Positions 1 through 9,333 of a DNA stretch of 64,000 nucleotides are shown here, in pieces. A program made the translations under genes and the position numbers. The stretch lies in the NCBI GenBank assembly GCA_963838735.1, contig CAWISG010000003.1:434001-498000 (forward strand). The letters are read 5' to 3'. Within the stretch, counting starts at the first letter, position 1, and every line of letters starts with the position of its first letter. The notes beneath the pieces are model-generated. The model did not search any database. It was given only the letters and a program-made list of their open reading frames with translations, and had not been told where the DNA came from. The DNA comes from Parerythrobacter_A sp963838735. Its GTDB lineage: Bacteria; Pseudomonadota; Alphaproteobacteria; Sphingomonadales; Sphingomonadaceae.

Positions 1-2812
1 AATTCGTCGATGTCCTGCTGGCCCAGCGTCGCGGTGGCGCGTGCACCGGTCCAAGGTGATACTTCGACACCGCCGTTGAAGGTACGTGCGCTCAGCTCTT
101 CGCCCTCTGCAATCTCGTAATTGCCGACAAGGCGCAGCCAGTCGGTCACGGCATAACGGGCGCGAAGGCGATGGCGTGCTGGCGCGTCGATCGATTCCGC
201 CTTGTCCAGCGCGATGCTGGTGGCGGCACTCAGTTCCAGCTTTCCGTCGAACAGCGTCTGCGTAACCGATGCTTCACCGAGCAGCGAGCTTGCACCGGTC
301 AGGTCCGCGAGGCGGTCATCGAAATAGGTGACGCCAAGGCGTGCCTGCGTGGCACCCGAACGGAAGTCCGCGCCAAGTTGAACGGCCTGACGGCGGCTGT
401 CGTCGATGAGGCTTTCGTCATACCAGGCACTGCCAGTGACCGAGATGTTCTCGTTCACGGCATAGCGCGCATCCAGGCCAACCTTGCGACGGCCCAGCTC
501 TGCGCCGTTCTGCTGGCCGGTGCCGTAATCGGCTTCGAGCGAGCGGACATAGGCCAGCAAATCGACCGGACCCGTGCGATGCTCAGCTTCGACGAGCCAA
601 GCCTTGGCGGTACTGCCTTCTGCGCGGCTGACGGCCAGCTCGGCACGAATTTCGGTCGCAGCACCCAGTTTCGCACGCACGTCCACGGCGGCGATGTCGG
701 TGCGACGCGTATCGTCCTTATCCGTAAGGAGGCTGGCACCAACGCGGACGGTATCCTTGGCAAAGGTGTAATCGGCACGCACGCCGCCATTCCACGATGC
801 ATCGCCGAAGCCGTCCTCGACTTCGTAATCCACCACAATGAATTGCGGGTTCAGGTCGAAATCGCGGCTCAGAACCGGCTCCTTGAAGCGCAGCGTGCCG
901 GTCAGCAGATCCACGTCGTAATCGATAAAGCGCGACAGTTCGCGGCGGTCCACGATCAGTTCCGAACGGAACCGGTCACGCACTTCGATGGCAACCTTCT
1001 CGCTGTTGGCAATAATGTTGCGGTCGCTGAGGGCGTACGGGCCGGACAGGCCGTTGCCTTGAATTTCGTCACGACGGAAGCGGCTGGCGACGTCGGCAGC
1101 GAAGGCCTGCGCGTGAAATGCACCGACGCGACCTTCGGCCTTCACGCCGGTGGCGGAGCGGTTGTAGCGCGCCAGGACCGTTTGGTCGAAACCGCTGACG
1201 AAATCGCCGTAGAGCGCATAGAAGGCGCCGGTTTCGATGCGGACATACAGGTTCTCACGGCTAGCAGCGTCGAAGCGGCGGTCGCTGCCGTCCGCGAAAA
1301 CGGTGTAGTATGCGTTGGGATCGATGGCACCCGACAGGATCTGGTCTTCGCGTTGCTTCGCGCTGTCATAGGCCACCGTCATCAGGAACCGGCCAAGGAC
1401 GCGCCCTTTGGCATACAAGGCGACGCGGGCGTTTTCGCCAAGGTCGCTGTCGAAACGGCCGGTGCGTTCCATGTTGTCGGCAACGCTCTGCGCACCGATG
1501 GAACCTTCGGCCAAACCGACCAGCGTCCAATCGAGGTCGCCCGGTACGATCCAGCTTTCCAACTGCTGCGAACGCGAGATTTCGCGACCGGCGAACGTGA
1601 AATCGAGCGTCAGCGGGCCGGAGATCATGGTCGGCGCGAGTTCGATATAGGCGATGCCGTCATCGCCCGTGATAGTCCAGTCGGCAGATGCCGTGCCCTG
1701 GCCGGCGAGTTGCTGGCGCTGGAGCTGTTCGATCAGCGCGGCGCTGGTGTACGGCTCGTTCAGGCCGAAGCTGCCCGACACACCGGAGCGGACGGGGCGG
1801 CCCTTGCGGTCGGTGAAGCGTACGGCGATGACCGGACGGTTGCGGCCATCGGCCACCAAGTTGGACTTGTCCGCAATCAGTTCCGCACGCCACGGCGTGG
1901 AGACGTAGGCGACGACGCGCGACAGTTCCTTTGCCACGCTGCCGTCCGCATTGCGGACAATGGCGGCTATGCGGTTGTCGCCGTCTTGCAACGGAAGGCC
2001 GCGCCATGTGCTGACTGCGTGCGTTCCGGCGTCGGCCTTTTTCGCGCCGTCAAACGCCACAGCGTTCACAGCTTCGCCGTTCAGTGCCAGCTCGACCGTC
2101 TGGCCGGGTGCATGCCGGATGGCTACGCGCTGCGATGGGACGCGCGGGTTATGGTTTTCCAGCGGGAAGAGAAACGCGGTTTCACCCGGACCCTTGGCAA
2201 GCCAGTCAATATTCACACCAGCGGCTTCCCTGTCGCCGATGGGTGCTGGATCCACGGCATCCGCGAGGCGCGTGCTGGTCGCGGCTTCAGCAGGCGAGCC
2301 GATGTCTGTGGGAGGTGCGGCAGGTGCGGCAGGTGCGGCTGCGCCTTTCACGTCCAAAGCATCGGCTGGCGCGGGAGCGGGGGCCCAATCGGGAACATTC
2401 GCGGTGAAGTCGGCAACCTTGAGACTGCCGCCACGACCGATTACGAAGCGGGAAATGGCACTGCCTGCGGTACGGGTGGAACGGTCGCAATCGATGAATT
2501 TACCTTCAACGGGCAGCGTTTGCTGCTGCGCCTGGACGACGTGCGTTCCGGGCACCACACCTTCGAAATGATAGCGGCCGTCGCGATCCGTCAGCACGAA
2601 GCTGCCGTCCTCCAACATGATGCGGACACCGGGTATACCGATACGGTTTTCACGCAGATCGCACGTTCCCGCAGTCACACGACCAATAATGGTCATCCGC
2701 GACGCAATGGTGTCACGCACCACGGTAACGATCGATTCAGCCACGGCATTGCCATCACGCCGGTCGCTTGCCTCTACGCGGTTGACGATCTGGCCCGGCG
2801 GCGTGTTCGGCA
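1..2812 (-). CDS. DUF11-cluster outer-membrane protein, C-terminal part (frameshifted from upstream part, cut by window edge)
   Basis: This is the continuation, in another minus-strand frame, of the gene starting at 4161. Reading from about 2810 leftward, the frame opens with NTPPGQIVNRVEAS, which fits the usual end of a DUF11 repeat. It then stays open for about 936 codons to the window edge. In order I see a carboxypeptidase-regulatory-like segment (GIPGVRIMLEDGSFVLTDRDG, near 2590-2640), an Ala/Pro linker (near 2310-2345), Ig-like stretches, and from about 1400 leftward alternating amphipathic strands rich in aromatic and Arg/Asp residues, as in outer-membrane beta-barrels. No start of its own is convincing; a GTG lies at 2813. 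The function is unknown. I infer an outer-membrane or surface-anchoring role for the secreted proteins encoded upstream. Confidence 0.7.
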
Positions 2813-4161
2813 CGGATGACCATCGCATATTGCAGAGATAATGTTGCGCCTGCTGCAATAGAATTAATGTCAAAACGAATTGAACTACCGTCTTCTGCAA
2901 CAGAAAACCCGCTCGTCAGCGGCTGACCATCGAGCGTGATGGTATCGGTCCGCAACCGCAACCATGGCGAGGGTGTGTCAATCACGGTCACATCGCGCTT
3001 GGCCCGTTCCGTATCGGCGTTTTTCACCGTGATCGTATAGAATACGGCATCGCCGGGTTCGGCGCGGACGCGCGATGCGGTCTTCGTCAGCGCCACGGAG
3101 ACGTTGGGCCGGTCCACCGGAATGTCTATCCGGATTGCCTCTGTCGACGACAACGTGAAAGGCGCCCCGTAGGACGCGTCGAAAATCGTGAATGGCGCAC
3201 CCGACGGTCGGGTCAAATTGGCAAGCCGGGGCGGGGGCACTTCGGATGGCGCGGTGTAGGGCGCAGGCGGCGTCACCTCTATGCGATATGTGCCCAGCGG
3301 TGCGAGCGGGAAGCGGTACTCGCCCGGACGCATGATATTTACATTGCCCGCCCCATCGGTGATCGGCTCGCCGGAGATAACGGTCGAGGGCCAAGGCGTT
3401 ACGCCATCGTCGGCGAACACGGTTGCGGGCTGGCCGGTTGCATTATCGACGAACCGAACCGTCGCGCCTGAAACCGGCGTGCCGGTTTCGCTGTCGAATA
3501 CCAATCCGAACGGATCGGCCAGTACCGTCACCAATGTCGTCAGAAGCGGCGGCCCGCCATCTACCGAGCCAACCTCGACGGTGATCGGATCACCCGATAC
3601 AAGGCTCAGCTGGCAATCGCCCTGCACCAAGGCAGGCGGAGTTGCACGTGTTGCAACGGTACCGGTGAACTTGCCGGTGTCGTTGCCAGTTTCGAAGATA
3701 ATGATGGTTTCACGGTCGCCGCGCGGTGTCGTCAGCACAACGGACACGCTATCGATAGCGTCAGGATCGCTGTTCGCCGCCTGCGAAGCGAACTCGACCA
3801 CCAGATCTTCGCCGATTGTCAGGCTGTTTGTTTGCTCTGCGGTGATGGACGTTGTGGAAGAGGATGCAATTGCGCCGTTTCCGGCAGCGTTGGTGCGCTG
3901 CACAGAGCTTTGGCAGAAAGTCTGGCGCACGGGCAGCGTGCTGCCGCCGCGCGGGTTGGGCCGATATGTCGTCAGCGTGGCCGGAAAGGTCGCGACCGTA
4001 ATATCAACCGTGTTCGACACGACAGAACGGGTAACGCCGCCTTCAGACCAGTTGGCCCGGGCGGTGTTGGTGATGGTCTGGCCCTGCGCCGGGGCGATGG
4101 ACACAAACAGCGCAATCAAAAGCGCGGCGAATGTCCGGAATATGATGCCAAGTTGGCGCAT
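2755..4161 (-). CDS. DUF11-repeat secreted/outer-membrane protein, N-terminal part
   Basis: Last gene of a four-gene minus-strand cluster. It begins with a signal peptide (MRQLGIIFRTFAALLIALFVS..APAQG, about 27 residues) and a short TITNTARANW motif like those at the mature N termini of the neighbouring proteins. A carboxypeptidase-regulatory-like segment (FGLVFDSETGTPVSGATVRFVD) and a DUF11 repeat (VALTKTASRVRAEPGDAVFYTITVKN) follow. The frame stops at 2755 just after leaving the DUF11 consensus at AMVIRAEH. Removing one base near 2811 restores AMVIRPNTPPGQIVN and joins it to the long frame at 1-2812. It is therefore probably the front half of one protein of more than 1,390 residues, broken by a real frameshift or a sequencing error. 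Confidence 0.75.
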   Translation of the reverse strand: MRQLGIIFRTFAALLIALFVSIAPAQGQTITNTARANWSEGGVTRSVVSNTVDITVATFPATLTTYRPNPRGGSTLPVRQTFCQSSVQRTNAAGNGAIASSSTTSITAEQTNSLTIGEDLVVEFASQAANSDPDAIDSVSVVLTTPRGDRETIIIFETGNDTGKFTGTVATRATPPALVQGDCQLSLVSGDPITVEVGSVDGGPPLLTTLVTVLADPFGLVFDSETGTPVSGATVRFVDNATGQPATVFADDGVTPWPSTVISGEPITDGAGNVNIMRPGEYRFPLAPLGTYRIEVTPPAPYTAPSEVPPPRLANLTRPSGAPFTIFDASYGAPFTLSSTEAIRIDIPVDRPNVSVALTKTASRVRAEPGDAVFYTITVKNADTERAKRDVTVIDTPSPWLRLRTDTITLDGQPLTSGFSVAEDGSSIRFDINSIAAGATLSLQYAMVIRAEHAAGPDRQPRRGKRPA

Positions 4162-4170
4162 TGGGTGGGA

Positions 4171-4196
4171 GGGCCGGACGCCAAGGCGTCCGGCCC
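4171..4196 (-). promoter_or_regulatory. Perfect 12-bp inverted repeat between two DUF11-cluster genes
   Basis: GGGCCGGACGCC at 4171-4182 pairs perfectly with GGCGTCCGGCCC at 4185-4196 around a 2-nt centre. It lies in the 44-nt gap between the stop of the 361-residue protein (4206) and the start of the large outer-membrane gene (4161). No U-run follows on the minus strand, so it is not a standard terminator. Its place just upstream of the ATG suggests a partial terminator, a 3'-end stabiliser or a translational brake. That role is inference. Confidence 0.6.
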
Positions 4197-4205
4197 GGTA
4201 TCGGT

Positions 4206-5291
4206 TTATTTTACGACTGCACGGAACGCGACGGTCTTGACGTCGCCGCCATTCAGATCGTCCAGCGTTTCGCTGATCGTCGTGGAACCGTTCGCCGTGG
4301 TACCTGTGGTACCGCCGGTGCAGGTAAAGTTGCCAGCAGCGAAAGTGCCGGTGTCGATGCTGCCGTTCCGGGTGATGTCGGACGTAGTGTCAAGCTCGGC
4401 GGGAACAGGGTCGGTAATCGTCACCCCCGTGGCCGTGGCGCTACCGCTCGCATTCTGTACGGCGATGCAGTATTCGACAACCGCCCCCGGAATGGCCTTC
4501 GGGTTTGAAGTGCCGTTCACCGGGTCGCTGATGACGTAGCTGTTTTTCTTTGCCGTGATGGCAGCAGCGGCGACCTGGTAGTCATCCGCAGCGGAATGGA
4601 CGCCGTCACGCGCGCCATCGCCCGCAGCCGAACCGGCAACATCGTTGAACACGTTGTCTACCGCATCCTTATCGTCGGCACCGTTGTTCACAGCCAGAAC
4701 ATTGCCATCGCTGTCGCGCGCGGTAGCCACCAGGTTAATCGTCGCAACCGTGCCATTTTGCTGGTTAAGCGGGACGGCTCCGGCAACGATAAACACCGTG
4801 CGCGTATCGCCCTCGGCAAGATCATCGATGACGCTGGCCTGCGTGTCTGCACCGGCACCGGTGGTTTGCAGAACGCCATCGCCGTTCGTATCGACCCAGA
4901 TGGTCGGTGCGCCGACATCGAATGTGTCGTCTACGCCTGCTGAGAAGACGCTGGCGCCGCCATTGTTCTGGACGGCAGTCAGGTCGAAATCGAGCGTGTC
5001 GTTGGTGTCGTTGAAGACCGTGAAGGTCGTAACGGCACCGTTCTGGCCAGGCGATACGGTCGTGGCCGCACCACCGGATTCAGCAACCGTGAAGGTGATC
5101 TTGCGGTCGACCTTAAAGGTGTCTGTATTCGAGGTCGCTGGTGTCTGCGCGACCGTGCCAACGTTATAGTTGACTGTGACCGTGTTGGTCACGTCGGTTC
5201 CGGCATCGGTGCCGGCGGCAAACGCCGGTGTCGCAACGGCGGTAATCGCCATCGCGCTGACTGCACTAAGCAGTTTTTTCGTGCGTGTCAT
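4206..5291 (-). CDS. Secreted DUF11-like repeat protein (361 aa)
   Basis: Third gene of the cluster. It has a clear signal peptide (MTRTKKLLSAVSAMAITAVATPAFA, cleavage after AFA) and a mature start GTDAGTDVTNTVTVNYNVG like that of the 327-residue protein. The body is Thr/Val/Asp/Gly-rich beta-sandwich sequence with a calcium-loop-like WVDTNGDGVLQT segment. A DUF11-type repeat (YVISDPVNGTSNPKAIPGAVVEYCIAV, then VTITDPVPAELD) leads to the C terminus KTVAFRAVVK. Two Cys in the last 100 residues may form a disulfide. The protein has no membrane anchor, so it is probably exported and surface-associated. It is paralogous to the protein at 5860-6843. Its function is unknown. Confidence 0.8.
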   Translation of the reverse strand: MTRTKKLLSAVSAMAITAVATPAFAAGTDAGTDVTNTVTVNYNVGTVAQTPATSNTDTFKVDRKITFTVAESGGAATTVSPGQNGAVTTFTVFNDTNDTLDFDLTAVQNNGGASVFSAGVDDTFDVGAPTIWVDTNGDGVLQTTGAGADTQASVIDDLAEGDTRTVFIVAGAVPLNQQNGTVATINLVATARDSDGNVLAVNNGADDKDAVDNVFNDVAGSAAGDGARDGVHSAADDYQVAAAAITAKKNSYVISDPVNGTSNPKAIPGAVVEYCIAVQNASGSATATGVTITDPVPAELDTTSDITRNGSIDTGTFAAGNFTCTGGTTGTTANGSTTISETLDDLNGGDVKTVAFRAVVK

Positions 5292-5371
5292 TGGTTATTC
5301 CCCTTTTGGAATATAGAATTCATTATTGGTCCTGGGTCGCCGCGATACGCTCGGGCAGGGCGGCTCTCCCG

Positions 5372-5848
5372 TCAGCGAACGACGGCAAAATAGGTAACGG
5401 ATCCGCTGGCGCCGGGTTCGAGCCGGGCGAGGGTCCATTGAATGTGTGTAACGTCTGCCAGTTCGGCTGGACGGCTGGTACCGTCGCCGTTATCGACCGT
5501 CAGGTCGGACAGCGCGCCATAGGTTTCCCCATCGAGCGAGACGGAAAAATCACCGCTCTCGGCCAGCATCACGGCGCCCGGAAGCGGATTGGTGATGACG
5601 AAATCTTCCATCACATCACTGGAGCCGTTGCGATAGTTGGTCGCGAACATCAGGCGATCGCCGGGCACCACGCTGGTGGGCTCCTGCATCTCCTCGCGCT
5701 GAGCGCCTTCTTCACCGACCATGCGGACGACCTTGACATCGCCTTCAAGTTCGACGGCTTCCTGAGCCGCAACAGTGGTAGGCAGGGCGGTCGACACGAA
5801 GAGTGCCGCGACGGCTGCGAAACGTGTTAATGTGGTGTACTTGCGCAT
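5372..5848 (-). CDS. Small secreted DUF11-like protein (158 aa)
   Basis: Second gene of the DUF11 cluster, 11 nt after its upstream neighbour and 80 nt before the next gene. It has an N-terminal signal peptide (RKYTTLTRFAAVAALFVSTALPTTVAAQ). A single acidic DUF11-like domain follows (VVPGDRLMFATNYRNGSSDVMEDFVITNPLPGAV), ending in GSVTYFAVVR. The same final strand ends its paralogues. It is shorter than the other three members and may be a one-domain subunit. I do not recognise a named family beyond DUF11-like, and no catalytic motif is visible. Confidence 0.75.
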   Translation of the reverse strand: MRKYTTLTRFAAVAALFVSTALPTTVAAQEAVELEGDVKVVRMVGEEGAQREEMQEPTSVVPGDRLMFATNYRNGSSDVMEDFVITNPLPGAVMLAESGDFSVSLDGETYGALSDLTVDNGDGTSRPAELADVTHIQWTLARLEPGASGSVTYFAVVR

Positions 5849-5859
5849 CGGAGCAATCC

Positions 5860-6843
5860 TTACTTGTCGATCGTAACGGCAAAGGTGACGGTGCTGGTGC
5901 TTGGAGAAGCGACATTGCCAAGGTTCACGGAAACGCCCCCGGCCTGGCTACCGGTGCTCGCATCGGTATCGGCGGCGTCGGTTTGCGTTGCGCCGTTGAA
6001 CGTGATGGAACCGGGAGTGTAGGTAGTGCCGGTTGGGATAGTATCGGAGATGACAAGCCCGTTGACGGTACCACCGCCGGTTACATTCGCCTGCAACGTG
6101 TAAGTGATGGTCGAACCGGGCACGGATTTGGACCCGTTGAAGGGATCGACCACCACCGATGACTTGACCAGTGTAACCGCTGCAACGCTGGCAATCAGCG
6201 TGCCATCGTCATCCTGCTGCGCGGTCGTCGCGCCAACAACGGCATCGCTGCCATTGGCGCCCTGGCCGGCGAAGGTGGTGCCGGCGGGACCGGATCCGGT
6301 AACCGCCGTTGCTTCAAGATTTACGACGCTGGTGTCGGTATCCTGTGCACCTGCTGGCGCGGTAACGAGAATCAAAACCTGAACAAAATCACCGGCGGCG
6401 ATGACTGGGGAACTCGCCCCGTTCGACACCAGCGTGTCGTCCGCTGCAGTATATACGCCGTCCTGATTGACGTCGATCGCCAGGTTGTCGACAGTGACGT
6501 TGAAGTCGTTGCCCGCGACATTGGGGTCTGCGTCCAGCGTAAAGGCCTCGGGGCCATTACCCGTGTTCGTGACCCGGAAGACAAGAGTGGCAGTATTGTT
6601 GATCGAAACCGCGCTACCATCTTGCCAGGACACTGCGTTGTCGAGCAGCTCGTCCACCAGAATGTCCACCTGGTTCGACTGAACCGTTTGGCTGCCGCCA
6701 GAAGGCGTCGTAAACGATGCCGAAGCCGTATTCTCTATTGTGGTCCCGGCAGGGGTAGGTGCCGCATAGGCTGCGGGGGCCGCGAGTACGGCCATGGCAA
6801 GTGCGGGAACAAGGGCGAGCGGGGTGCAACGATTTTTGGTCAT
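5860..6843 (-). CDS. Secreted DUF11-like repeat protein (327 aa)
   Basis: First gene of the DUF11 cluster. It has a signal peptide (TKNRCTPLALVPALAMAVLAAPAAYAA) and a mature N terminus PTPAGTTIENTASASFT. The body is beta-rich and very acidic, with a calcium-loop-like DVNQDGVYTAADD and a DUF11-type repeat (VTLVKSSVVVDPFNGSKSVPGSTITYTL, then VISDTIPTGTTYTPGSI). It ends STVTFAVTIDK. Its layout matches the 361-residue protein downstream, which suggests duplication. There are no transmembrane segments after the signal peptide. The role is unknown; a surface or appendage component is my inference from the family and the outer-membrane protein at the operon's end. Confidence 0.8.
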   Translation of the reverse strand: MTKNRCTPLALVPALAMAVLAAPAAYAAPTPAGTTIENTASASFTTPSGGSQTVQSNQVDILVDELLDNAVSWQDGSAVSINNTATLVFRVTNTGNGPEAFTLDADPNVAGNDFNVTVDNLAIDVNQDGVYTAADDTLVSNGASSPVIAAGDFVQVLILVTAPAGAQDTDTSVVNLEATAVTGSGPAGTTFAGQGANGSDAVVGATTAQQDDDGTLIASVAAVTLVKSSVVVDPFNGSKSVPGSTITYTLQANVTGGGTVNGLVISDTIPTGTTYTPGSITFNGATQTDAADTDASTGSQAGGVSVNLGNVASPSTSTVTFAVTIDK

Positions 6844-7031
6844 GCCGTATTGATACGGGACAACCCTTAATAAATGCCTTAACCACGAAAGCGCTTTTTG
6901 CAGCGCAATATAATAGTGTTCGTCGCTACTGTACCCTTAGGCAGATCAACGATCGCAGTATTGTACACGCGTCCAAAACTGGTTAATGTCGGCTTGCTGG
7001 CCGATCCGTGATGGCTGGAAACGGGGAGTGG

Positions 7032-7121
7032 TGGCGGACAGGGTGGGATTCGAACCCACGAAGGGCTTGCACCCTTGCCGGTTTTCAAGACCGGTGCATT
7101 CAACCGCTCTGCCACCTGTCC
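7032..7121 (-). tRNA. tRNA-Ser (anticodon TGA)
   Basis: On the minus strand the 5' acceptor GGACAGG (7115-7121) pairs with CCTGTCC, followed by discriminator G and an encoded CCA (7032-7034). The T-loop GTTCGAATCC, a long class-II variable arm and a D-arm with GCAGAGCGG are present. The anticodon is at 7085-7087 (TCA on the plus strand, so TGA). The length is 90 nt. Confidence 0.95.
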
Positions 7122-7286
7122 GCGCTGGCGCCGCTGCTATCGCCTGTTTGCGCGCCTGTCACCTGCTGAGCGTCTAATGCTTGCCGCCCCTCGCTTTACC
7201 GTCACTTGTGTCAGGTGCGCGACGACCGGCGCAACGTGGTGCGGTTCCCTGTTCTTTCCGGGCCGACCTTGTGGCATGTGCAAGGA

Positions 7287-8306
7287 ATGAAAACTTCGAT
7301 GTTGCGGGCGCTGGCCCTGACCCTGTCCGCTTTCACCCTGTCATCGCCTATCGCTGCGCGGGATATGTCTTTCGACGGATATGTCGAGCTGCTCCGCGCC
7401 AAGGCCCGTGCCCAGGGGGTCAGCGAGCCGACCATTGCGCGCATGACTAGCGGGCTTACGCCGAACCAGCGTGTGATCGACCTCGATCGCGGGCAGCCCG
7501 GCACGCCCACGCGGCGGGGTTATCCTGCGCTGGCGCCGTATATCCGCACCCATGTGAACCCGACACGGATTGCGCGCGGACAGGATATGTACTCGGCAAC
7601 GCGCGGTTACCACACTGCGATAGAGGAGGAATATGGTGTGCCTGCCAAATACCTGCTTGCCATTTGGGGGCACGAAACGAATTATGGCGGTTATCGCGGC
7701 AATTTCGACTTGTCCCGTTCACTCGCAACGCTGGCATGGGAAGGACGGCGACGCGAATTGTTCGAAGGCGAATTTCTTTCTCTTCTGAAAGTTGCGGACC
7801 GCGGGTACGATCGCAGCGAGCTGGTCGGTAGCTGGGCCGGTGCATTCGGCAACCCGCAATTCCTGCCAAGCGTATATCTCCGCCTTGCAACGGATGGCGA
7901 TGGCGACGGGCGTGCGAACATCTTCACCAACCGCGCCGATACGCTTGCGTCTATCGCCCGATATTTTCAGGATTCCGGATGGCGCAAAGGTCAACCTTGG
8001 GGCGTGCGCGCCAGCATCCCGCGTGACTTCGATTTCACCGGTGTAGACAACGAAATCGTTTCACCCGTTTGCTCGCGCGTGCATGAACGGCACAGTCAGT
8101 GGAGAACGGTGCGCGAGTGGCGCGCTTTGGGCGTGCAGCCACAACGCCCGCTTTCCGACGATGCGATGGTTTCGCTGTTCCAGCCCGACGGGCCCGATAC
8201 GCCGGCATGGCTCTTAACGGCAAATTATAGGGTTATCCTCGAATATAACTGCTCGAACTACTACGCCATGAGTGTGGGATTGCTTGCAGATGAGATTGCG
8301 CCCTGA
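7287..8306 (+). CDS. Lytic murein transglycosylase, MltB family
   Basis: Cleaves the glycan strands of peptidoglycan in the periplasm. I chose ATG 7287 because it directly begins a signal peptide (MKTSMLRALALTLSAFTLSSPIAA); an upstream in-frame start at 7206 would add 27 non-signal residues. The SLT_2-type domain fills the protein. The catalytic Glu is about residue 130 in the motif AIWGHETNYGG, followed by GSWAGAFGNPQFLPS and DGDGDGRANI, all typical of MltB. At 339 residues it lacks the C-terminal peptidoglycan-binding domain of longer homologues. It overlaps the rlpA start by 17 nt, making a cell-wall group with rlpA and the PBP5-like gene. Confidence 0.92.
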   Translation: MKTSMLRALALTLSAFTLSSPIAARDMSFDGYVELLRAKARAQGVSEPTIARMTSGLTPNQRVIDLDRGQPGTPTRRGYPALAPYIRTHVNPTRIARGQDMYSATRGYHTAIEEEYGVPAKYLLAIWGHETNYGGYRGNFDLSRSLATLAWEGRRRELFEGEFLSLLKVADRGYDRSELVGSWAGAFGNPQFLPSVYLRLATDGDGDGRANIFTNRADTLASIARYFQDSGWRKGQPWGVRASIPRDFDFTGVDNEIVSPVCSRVHERHSQWRTVREWRALGVQPQRPLSDDAMVSLFQPDGPDTPAWLLTANYRVILEYNCSNYYAMSVGLLADEIAP

Positions 8307-9333
8307 ATTATCGTTTGGCCGTAGCTGCCGCCTGTTGGCAGCTGCGGGTTCCTGCCTGTTATTTGCTGCATGTTCCGGTGGTGGAGGTGGCCTGACTGAT
8401 TTCGAGGCCGCTACATCCACTGCCGATGTCGCGTATACCGCTGCGGGCGCGCAGGCCGATTATCCGGTGACGCTGGGTGCGCCGTTTGTTGTGGATGGTA
8501 CGCTGTATACACCGAACGACGCGGTGAATTATGACGAAATCGGCTATGCCACGCTCGATCCGTCCGGCAGCACAGCCGTATCGATTGCACACCGCACGTT
8601 GCCCATACCCAGCTACGTCGAACTGACCGCGCTTGATAGCGGCAAGACGATACTGGCGCGCGTGGAACGTCGCGGCCCGATGCATGGCCCCTACATTGCC
8701 GGGCTTTCGCGCGGTGCCGCTATGCAGCTGCGTGCTAATGAAGGGACGCCAATTCGCGCACGGCGGGTGTTGCCACCCGAAAGCGAACGTGCGCAGCTTC
8801 GCAAAGGTGCGCCTGCCTCGGCACGCGCCGATATGCCGCTTTCACTTGTGAACGTGTTGCGGCGCAAGCTTCCGGTCAACGGGTCCGCAGATATCGCCAT
8901 GCCAACAAATAGGGCGCGTCAGGATTCCATCCCGACTACTCCAACTACCGATGCTATGGGGGAGGCTGCGACACGTTCTTTCGACAGGGCATTCGGCGGT
9001 ACGCGCACTGCCGATACACGCTACCCGCTATCGCCTTTAAACGGCGTCGCGGCACGCGCCACGTTGCCTGCTCCGGCTGTTGCTGTTGCTACGCCGGAGC
9101 GAGCCACGACCAACAGCATACCACCTGGCGAATTTGTCGTGCAGGCCGCTGCCTTCTCGAACGAAGCGAATGCCACGCGCGCTGCCAAGGCCGTCGGCGG
9201 GTTCATCGAGCCGGCAGGGCGCTTCTATCGCGTCCGCCTCGGCCCCTTTGCAGATCGGAAACAGGCCGAAGCAGCACTCGCCAAGGCGCGTAATGCGGGG
9301 TATGGCTCGGCGCGCGTATTTACCACGGGATAA
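8290..9333 (+). CDS. rlpA: Septal ring lytic transglycosylase RlpA-type lipoprotein with SPOR domain
   Basis: An outer-membrane lipoprotein expected to act on denuded glycan at the septum. ATG 8290 gives a lipoprotein signal with lipobox LFAAC (Cys about residue 28); a GTG at 8272 is a possible earlier start. The double-psi beta-barrel domain contains VDGTLYTPNDAVNYDEIGYAT and later ARVERRGPMHGPYIAGLSRGAA. A low-complexity Pro/Thr/Arg linker leads to a C-terminal SPOR domain of about 75 residues (GEFVVQAAAFSNEANATRAA to YRVRLGPFADRKQAEAAL), which binds septal peptidoglycan. In the barrel the usual ASWYG sequence is replaced by DGTLYTP. A GTG at 9334, directly after the stop, starts the next gene. 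Confidence 0.88.
   Translation: MRLRPELSFGRSCRLLAAAGSCLLFAACSGGGGGLTDFEAATSTADVAYTAAGAQADYPVTLGAPFVVDGTLYTPNDAVNYDEIGYATLDPSGSTAVSIAHRTLPIPSYVELTALDSGKTILARVERRGPMHGPYIAGLSRGAAMQLRANEGTPIRARRVLPPESERAQLRKGAPASARADMPLSLVNVLRRKLPVNGSADIAMPTNRARQDSIPTTPTTDAMGEAATRSFDRAFGGTRTADTRYPLSPLNGVAARATLPAPAVAVATPERATTNSIPPGEFVVQAAAFSNEANATRAAKAVGGFIEPAGRFYRVRLGPFADRKQAEAALAKARNAGYGSARVFTTG

Noticed and set aside
171..2819. An 882-residue plus-strand open frame
   Set aside because: It lies opposite the barrel-like coding frame on the minus strand, has no recognisable domain and a biased composition, and is a by-product of GC-rich codon use.
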